From positions 1 through 6,891 of the forward strand of contig DMJA01000208.1 of NCBI GenBank assembly GCA_003451935.1: 6,891 nt of DNA, written 5' to 3'. How positions within the stretch are numbered: the stretch's first letter is position 1; each line of letters begins with the position of its first letter. Positions 3,901 to 6,891 of the stretch are shown one piece after another. The DNA comes from Verrucomicrobiota bacterium (GTDB taxonomy: Bacteria; Verrucomicrobiota; Kiritimatiellia; CAIQIC01; Lenti-01). A program made the position numbers and the translations under genes. The notes beneath the pieces are model-generated. The model was not told the origin of the DNA. It was given only the letters and a program-made list of their open reading frames with translations, and ran no database searches.

Positions 3901-6801
3901 GGGACGGTGCTTTACACAGGCGCCACTTCGCCGGTGAGCCACACGGGCCTGACGGGATGCTCGACCTACTACTACCGGTGCTGGTCGGTTTCGGGCACCA
4001 ACTATTCGGCTGCGGGGCTGTCCGCCAGCGCCACGACGGCGGGGCCGGATGCGCCGGCTTCGATCTGGGCCAGCGCCACGAACGCCACGGATTTCACGGC
4101 CGCCTGGAGCGCGGCGGCAGGTGCGTCGGGCTATCGGCTCGACGTGGCGACGGATACCAACTTCTTCGGGGGCAGCTCCGGCGGCTTGACGCTGATCGAC
4201 GAGGATTTCGTCGCCTACGCCGATTGGACGGGGTGGGGGACGAGCGAGGACATCACTTCCACCCATTATGGCGCCGCCAGCCCTTGCATCACCATGGGCG
4301 ACGGGGGGGGGCCGGGCACCTATATGATTTCCCCGGCGGTCGATAATCCCACGCAGATGACGTTCTACGTGGATTGCAGCAATCCCGGAACCACGACGAA
4401 CTATTACAGCTTGGACGGGGGTTCTGCCTGGATTCCGCTCAGCACGGTCGCGGTCGTCGAAGCCGGGGCCACGGTGACCAACGTGTTGACCAATGCGCCG
4501 AACCTGTCGGGCTCCACGAACGTGAAGTTCCGTTTTTTCTCCACCTTCAACACGATGTATCTGGATGACGTGAAGGTGACCGGCGGCCTCGCGATCCCCT
4601 CGAGTTACGTGGCTGGCTACTCGAACCGGACGGTGTCCGGCACGAACCAGGTCGTTACGAATCTGGAAGCGGACACGACTTATTATTTCCGCGTGCGGGC
4701 GGTGGATGGCTCCTGCGAGAGCACGAATTCCACCACGGCCAGCGTGACCACGGCGAACATGACCCCGGGACCCCCGGAATGGACGGCGCTGCTCGACCGG
4801 GGCGCGCCGCGGGCGTCGTATTTCCTGGGCGATTATCTGGCGACGAATTTCGAATTCGCGGTCGGAACGGATACGAACGGCTGGACCGCAGACTACGGCC
4901 TCGGCACGACCCCAAACGGGTCGGGCTGGACCTGGGCTGCGGCGGATTGGTCGCGGCTGGACGGGGGCACCGGATGGGTGTTCAAGGCCAAGTCGGGCGA
5001 ACGGCAGTTCACGTCGGCGGGCAGCTGGTACTACGCGGGGCGATTCGCCACGAATGGCTTCACCTATTATGCGGCAGGCGACTGGACGACGAACAACTCC
5101 GCGCTGTCGGCGGCGAGCTACTTCACGGTCAACGCGCTGAACAATCCCGACGGCATCGGCGTGGTCAGCACCAGCAGCCCGACGAGCGCCATCGACCTGC
5201 TGTGGGACAAGGATGCCCAAGGCCACGATGTGATGGTGGTGCGCAAGCTGGCCGCCGCGTCGTGGACGGAGCCAACGCCGGGGGCGACGTATTCCGCAGG
5301 GAACAGCTTGGGCGCGGGCACCGTCGTCTATGTCGGCTCCGCCACCAACTTCACCGACTCGGGCTTGGCCGAGGCCACCACCTACGACTACAAGTTCTAT
5401 TCGGTCAACAACGGCTACTATTCCACCGGCGTCACCGATCAGGAAGCCACCTTGGGCTGCGCGCCCGACGCCCCTGCGGGGCTGCACGCCAGCGCGACGA
5501 ACGCCACCGGGTTCACCGCCACCTGGGACGCGGCCTACCGCGCGACGAACTATTACCTCGATGTCAGCACCAACGCGGATTTCGGCGGCAGCGGCTCGTT
5601 GGCATCCGACCTGTTCATCTCAGAGTATGTCGAGGGTTCCGGCAGCGAGAAGTTCATCGAAATCTTCAACGGCACGGGCGCCAGCGTCGATCTTTCGGAC
5701 TACGCCTTGCTGCTCTATCCCAACGGCACCAACAGCCCGAACCCCAGCAACACGCTTTCGGGAACCTTGGCCAATGGCAGTGTAGCCGTCTTTCGGAATT
5801 CGTCCGCAACCAACCTGATTGGAACGGTGAACACTGCCGTCAACTTCAACGGGGATGACGCGGTGGCGCTATGGAAACTATCGGCGGCATCCTACGTGGA
5901 CGTGTTTGGCAGCATCGGGTATGATCCCGGAACGGCCTGGACCGTCGGCACCAATACCACCCTGGACAAAACGTTGGTGAGGAAATCGTCGGTGACGGGT
6001 GGCTTGACCACCAATCCGGCCACCAACTTCCCGACGCTGGGCACGGAGTGGGATCAGTATGCTTTGAATACGGTTTCCAATTTGGATTCGCACACCTTTT
6101 CCGGCGGCACGGCGCCCTCCTACGTGGCGGGCTATTCCAATCTCCTGCTGGGGAATGTGACGAGTTGCGCGGTGACCGGGCTGACCGAGGGGGTGACCTA
6201 CTACTTCCGCGTGCGGGCGGAAGGCGATTGCGTGAGCGCGAGTACCGCCACAATGGACGTGGTGCCGGCGCCCACCAGCGTGGTGCTGTACCACTTCACG
6301 ACGGGGGTTGAGAATGGCCAGGTGGTGGTCCGCTGGCGGACGGCTTCGGAGGAGAACACGGTCGGATTCTATGTCGAGCGATGGAACGGCACGGAGTGGG
6401 TGCGGGTCGGCGCGTTCATCTATGCGGAGGGGGAGGGTGGCTTCGGGGCGGCGTATGCGCTGGTGGATGTGGAGGCCCTGCCCGGCGTGGAAACCCGCTA
6501 CCGGCTGGTCGAAATCGAGACGGACGGCGAAATCCAGGTCTATGGACCCTTCGACCGGATCGCGACGGTCCTCCAGTTCCAAAGCCCCGTCACGATGACG
6601 ACCAATGGCGCCCTGCTCCGCTGGCTGAGCCGCGAAGGCGAATTCTACAAGATCCTGCGTTCGACGAATCTGATCGCGGGGAAGGCGGGCTTCCGGCCCA
6701 TCGCGACCGGGCTGCCGGCCACGCCCCCCGAGAACGAATATCTCGACCCCGCCGCCGCCGGCCTCGGCATGTATCTCATCCAAGTGGACGAGGAGTACTG
6801 A
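907..6801 (+). CDS. Giant secreted multi-domain protein with EEP nuclease-like and lamin-tail domains
   Basis: This is a 1964-residue protein. The start at 907 is preferred over ATG799, because 799 lies deep inside gene 1 and only 907 places a signal peptide at the N-terminus (WFKGCAALVLAAVWLASAPL, cleavage near residues 30/31). GAAGAG at 890-895 is a weak ribosome site, and the ATGA overlap suggests translational coupling. Domains by residue: unassigned beta module 36-182; fibronectin-like 188-284; Ig-like 290-378, 382-471 and 473-563; Calx-beta 569-678; EEP 679-938; fibronectin-like 944-1045; fibronectin host 1048-1283 with a jelly-roll-like insert 1094-1226; beta module 1289-1409; fibronectin-like 1412-1517; fibronectin host 1521-1785 with a lamin-tail insert 1566-1733; fibronectin-like 1788-1886; C-terminal module 1889-1964. 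No transmembrane anchor, LPXTG motif or PEP-CTERM motif is visible at the C-terminus. Known: EEP with lamin-tail is typical of extracellular nucleases (ExeM/NucH type). Inferred: a secreted or surface DNase or phosphodiesterase that may scavenge nucleic acid or phosphate. Substrate and activity are not proven. A G9 tract at 4303-4311 could truncate it. Confidence 0.9.
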   Translation: MNVPRPSWFKGCAALVLAAVWLASAPLVWGAYGGSGTFTKITTRADLTDGYYVVASSNGLMAMTHTNYGSFFTNGAISPSANTLTDPSPAIVWLIQTNATYGGHTIFNEASNKYVSYSGTANAAYAAGAVNGTTGVWSFAYGVGAFDVANVASNTRLLQYNAAAPSFACYTTAQQKLALYKMSSAAAPPSVTTEAASAITTNSATLNGDVTSDGGATVTNRGVVYGTATGLTIDSNKTAAAAGGTGAFSVALTTLTPNQTYYFRAYAQNSAGTTLGDELSFTTLTDETSAPVFGANPGPVSTTAGVAVAFTVAASGNPTPVLALDGATASAGSYSFTTNTGYFIYTPPTNDVGAQTFTFTASNSMGVATQIVSVTVAAATMPGFTSGTGPYVATSGVQWAFTVVATGAPLPALVLQGTTASSGTNFTDSDDGTGLLTYTATTNDLGPRTFTLTASNVMGVVTQTVNVTVTNATPVIDSLVPQSIIAGSTLSLTVTVTDADSPLVTFDVPNTTVDGATWDFNTYSGAFTFTPTTNQVGTNTFTFTAIDETYLESAPSNLVVYVSAAGSPVAVSFGQVRIVGEEGGGTVLIPVNLASATTAQVQFRFSGPTNGTAQRLADFNCSTTLTISAASSGNLEIFIEDDALAEGPESIKVQLAPVLPAYAGATTQAVLYIRDNDAFTVMAANTSDGATQKYTDSGERIFQALCPDVVLIQEFVMTNGITYSNWVAEHFGSNFEYYVESEAADVIPNGLISRFPILDAGEWANTASSGGVNRDFAWATIDLPGTQDLHAVSVHLYSDNAPDRNLEAIALTNLISAAGWRTNGYVTVGGDFNTVNRSEAAITTFATFLTDAKKPADQNGVQQTSINRNYHYDYVLPSTNLNARHRTFNIWGYSFTNGLVYDSRPTWVTWADGLPPPSLTNDVTNLQHMAVVKVFELEQPPGLAAPQAFAATAASRTNINLSFTTNAAGDGVVIVWNQTGSFTTPTGAVPAVGAAFAGGTVLYTGATSPVSHTGLTGCSTYYYRCWSVSGTNYSAAGLSASATTAGPDAPASIWASATNATDFTAAWSAAAGASGYRLDVATDTNFFGGSSGGLTLIDEDFVAYADWTGWGTSEDITSTHYGAASPCITMGDGGGPGTYMISPAVDNPTQMTFYVDCSNPGTTTNYYSLDGGSAWIPLSTVAVVEAGATVTNVLTNAPNLSGSTNVKFRFFSTFNTMYLDDVKVTGGLAIPSSYVAGYSNRTVSGTNQVVTNLEADTTYYFRVRAVDGSCESTNSTTASVTTANMTPGPPEWTALLDRGAPRASYFLGDYLATNFEFAVGTDTNGWTADYGLGTTPNGSGWTWAAADWSRLDGGTGWVFKAKSGERQFTSAGSWYYAGRFATNGFTYYAAGDWTTNNSALSAASYFTVNALNNPDGIGVVSTSSPTSAIDLLWDKDAQGHDVMVVRKLAAASWTEPTPGATYSAGNSLGAGTVVYVGSATNFTDSGLAEATTYDYKFYSVNNGYYSTGVTDQEATLGCAPDAPAGLHASATNATGFTATWDAAYRATNYYLDVSTNADFGGSGSLASDLFISEYVEGSGSEKFIEIFNGTGASVDLSDYALLLYPNGTNSPNPSNTLSGTLANGSVAVFRNSSATNLIGTVNTAVNFNGDDAVALWKLSAASYVDVFGSIGYDPGTAWTVGTNTTLDKTLVRKSSVTGGLTTNPATNFPTLGTEWDQYALNTVSNLDSHTFSGGTAPSYVAGYSNLLLGNVTSCAVTGLTEGVTYYFRVRAEGDCVSASTATMDVVPAPTSVVLYHFTTGVENGQVVVRWRTASEENTVGFYVERWNGTEWVRVGAFIYAEGEGGFGAAYALVDVEALPGVETRYRLVEIETDGEIQVYGPFDRIATVLQFQSPVTMTTNGALLRWLSREGEFYKILRSTNLIAGKAGFRPIATGLPATPPENEYLDPAAAGLGMYLIQVDEEY
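1012..1452 (+). other. N-terminal beta module of the giant protein (residues 36-182)
   Basis: Directly after the signal peptide is a module that opens GTFTKITTRADLTDGYYVV and closes QKLALYKM. Between these are VWLIQTN, IFNEASNKYVSYS and NTRLLQYN. The pattern of 'granted value / displayed state' short strands resembles modules that recur at the N-terminus of secreted nuclease-like proteins in Bacteroidetes and PVC bacteria. I do not know a firm family name. It could be a beta-trefoil-like or beta-sandwich binding module. Confidence 0.45.
1774..2595 (+). repeat. Three tandem Ig-like modules in the coding sequence
   Basis: Residues 290-378, 382-471 and 473-563 share a layout: a start like 'P.F....GP....' or 'P.I.SLVPQSI', a middle strand ending in Y.P/T-TN, then 'FTFTASN.MGV' or 'FTFTAID', and a closing V.V strand. 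Modules 1 and 2 are still close at DNA level: 1981-2034 and 2260-2313 match at 46 of 54 positions, with an offset of 279 bp (93 codons). Module 3 is more diverged. They probably form a rod that spaces later domains from the cell or matrix. Confidence 0.75.
2611..2940 (+). other. Calx-beta domain (residues 569-678)
   Basis: The module runs from VAVSFGQVRIVGEEGGGTV to AVLYIRDND. It contains IEDDALAEGPESIKVQLAP at residues 639-657. The 'I.DD...EG.E...V.L' and terminal 'I.DND' patterns are hallmarks of Calx-beta domains, where acidic residues bind calcium. It sits immediately before the EEP domain, so calcium could stiffen the link to the catalytic unit (inferred). Confidence 0.75.
2941..3720 (+). 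other. Endonuclease/exonuclease/phosphatase (EEP) domain, residues 679-938
   Basis: Candidate active-site residues can be read in the usual order for the DNase I-like fold. N685 lies in MAANTSDG, E714 in DVVLIQEF, H795 in AVSVHLYS, D831 and N833 in VGGDFNT, D873 in YHYDYVLPS, and H928 in NLQHMAVV. NGLISRFPIL (749-758) and NRDFAWATIDLPG (774-785 area) fit conserved strands. The last motif, normally Ser-Asp-His, is Leu-Gln-His here, so the Asp that supports the catalytic His is missing. All other key residues are present, so activity on phosphodiesters is plausible but unproven. Confidence 0.8.
4048..4755 (+). other. Fibronectin-like module hosting a jelly-roll-like insert
   Basis: The first half (residues 1048-1087) runs PDAPASIWASATNATDF to YRLDVATDTNF. 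The second half (1231-1283) runs PSSYVAGYSN to TYYFRVRA. Between them is a Gly/Ser linker (FGGSSGG), then a complete extra domain (about 1094-1226) that begins LTLIDEDF and ends MYLDDVKVTGG. That start and end are typical of MAM-like or 'choice-of-anchor' jelly-roll sandwiches. The two halves make one fibronectin fold if the insert is removed. A G9 tract lies inside the insert. Confidence 0.65.
4303..4311 (+). repeat. G9 tract inside the giant gene
   Basis: Nine G residues encode three glycines (residues 1133-1135) within the jelly-roll-like insert. Gain of one G leads to a TAA at 4344-4346. Loss of one leads to a TGA at 4325-4327. Either change would end the protein shortly after residue 1135, keeping the EEP domain but losing the lamin-tail and C-terminal modules. 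Confidence 0.7.
4771..5133 (+). other. Beta module between the two fibronectin pairs (residues 1289-1409)
   Basis: The segment has FEFAVGTDTNGWTADYGLG, then SGWTWAAADWSRLDGG and SWYYAGRFATNGFTYYAAGDW. The 'SWTWA.A......G...G...Y.YA.RF....F.Y' pattern recurs in secreted nuclease and glycoside-hydrolase-like proteins as a small beta sandwich, possibly carbohydrate-binding. I cannot name the family with confidence. It separates the two copies of the fibronectin pair. Confidence 0.45.
5467..6261 (+). other. Fibronectin-like module hosting a lamin-tail domain
   Basis: The first half (residues 1521-1559) runs PDAPAGLHASATNATGF to YYLDVSTNADF. The second half (1737-1785) runs PSYVAGYSN to TYYFRVRA. 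The insert (about 1566-1733) is a lamin-tail domain: DLFISEYVEGSGSEKFIEIF (1568-1587), then NFNGDDAVALWK (1647-1658), VDVFGSIG, TLVRK and a final LDSHTFSGG. Lamin-tail domains accompany EEP domains in secreted nucleases and probably aid substrate or surface binding. The linker before the insert (FGGSGS) resembles that of the upstream host module. Confidence 0.75.
6571..6798 (+). other. C-terminal module (residues 1889-1964), possible export or attachment signal
   Basis: After a fibronectin-like module (VVVRWRTASEENTVGFYVER), the protein ends in a compact module: ALLRWLSREGEFYKILRSTN, then FRPIATGLPATPPENEYLDP and a final strand MYLIQVDEEY. Endings of the type 'Y.I.RSTNL...F.PIAT.I.ATPP.N.Y.D' recur, from memory, at the C-termini of secreted Kiritimatiellota and Verrucomicrobiota proteins. 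Its role is unknown to me. A sorting role is only a guess. Confidence 0.45.
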
Positions 6802-6891
6802 TTGGACTATGGCTTGGGCTGCACATGGATGAAAATATGGATCATCGGGAAAGTCCAGGTCCCCAGACTCCGGGGGCGCATCTGCGATTCG
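6802..6891. other. Downstream flank, no convincing gene or terminator
   Basis: Ninety bases follow the stop. They hold a short direct repeat (ATGGAT at 6825-6830 and 6837-6842), a GC-rich 6-bp hairpin (6859-6864 with 6872-6877) without a T-run, and the right inverted-repeat copy. Two ATG-started frames (6825, 6829) run off the window but lack ribosome sites. Confidence 0.5.
6874..6889 (-). repeat. Right copy of a 16-bp inverted repeat
   Basis: GGGCGCATCTGCGATT is the exact reverse complement of 26-41. It lies 73 bp past the stop of the giant gene, at the window edge, so its full extent cannot be seen. The match does not continue inward. Confidence 0.6.

Noticed and set aside
1318..5487. Long open frames on the minus strand opposite the giant gene (1318-3291 and 3337-5487)
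   Set aside because: Their products are Arg/Gly/His-rich with no domain pattern, as expected for antisense shadows of a GC-rich gene. The plus strand shows clear domains throughout.
6859..6877. Hairpin as a Rho-independent terminator
   Set aside because: The stem is only six pairs including a wobble, and no T-run follows.
6825..6891. Possible start of a next gene (ATG6825 or ATG6829, open to the window edge)
   Set aside because: The frames have only about 20 codons and no ribosome site, and they run through the inverted-repeat copy. This cannot be judged without more sequence.

Overview
The window is GC-rich and holds two plus-strand genes that fill almost all of it. Positions 1-106 and 6802-6891 are short flanks. 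The style of the large protein suggests the PVC group, most likely Kiritimatiellota or Verrucomicrobiota: a mosaic of Thr/Asn-rich beta-sandwich modules, fibronectin-like units with a 'YRLDVATDTNF' signature, and a C-terminal 'YKILRSTNL...' module. This placement is inferred from remembered sequence style, not from a search.

Layout. Positions 1-106 are a leader with a phased AGAT motif series, a small dyad and a weak sigma-70-like promoter. Positions 107-910 encode an exported protein of 267 residues as read. It resembles the tandem N-terminal prodomains of subtilisin-like (S8) proteases but has no protease domain. Its stop overlaps the next start (ATGA, 907-910). Positions 907-6801 encode a 1964-residue secreted protein. 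In order it has a signal peptide, an unassigned beta module, a fibronectin-like module, three Ig-like modules, a Calx-beta domain, an endonuclease/exonuclease/phosphatase (EEP) domain, and then two copies of a fibronectin pair. The second member of each pair carries a different inserted domain, a jelly-roll-like one in the first and a lamin-tail domain in the second. A further fibronectin-like module and the C-terminal module close the protein.

Working together. EEP plus lamin-tail is the combination of secreted bacterial nucleases such as ExeM/NucH, so the large protein is probably an extracellular or surface nuclease or phosphodiesterase with adhesive modules. The small protein is probably co-translated and exported with it. 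It may act as a protease inhibitor or chaperone, or be what is left of a protease gene; this is inference.

The points most worth checking are the free-standing prodomain protein, the two fibronectin modules hosting different domains at the same loop, two poly-G tracts (G7 beside an alternative start of gene 1, G9 inside gene 2) that could switch or truncate the products, and a perfect 16-bp inverted repeat bracketing the gene pair.
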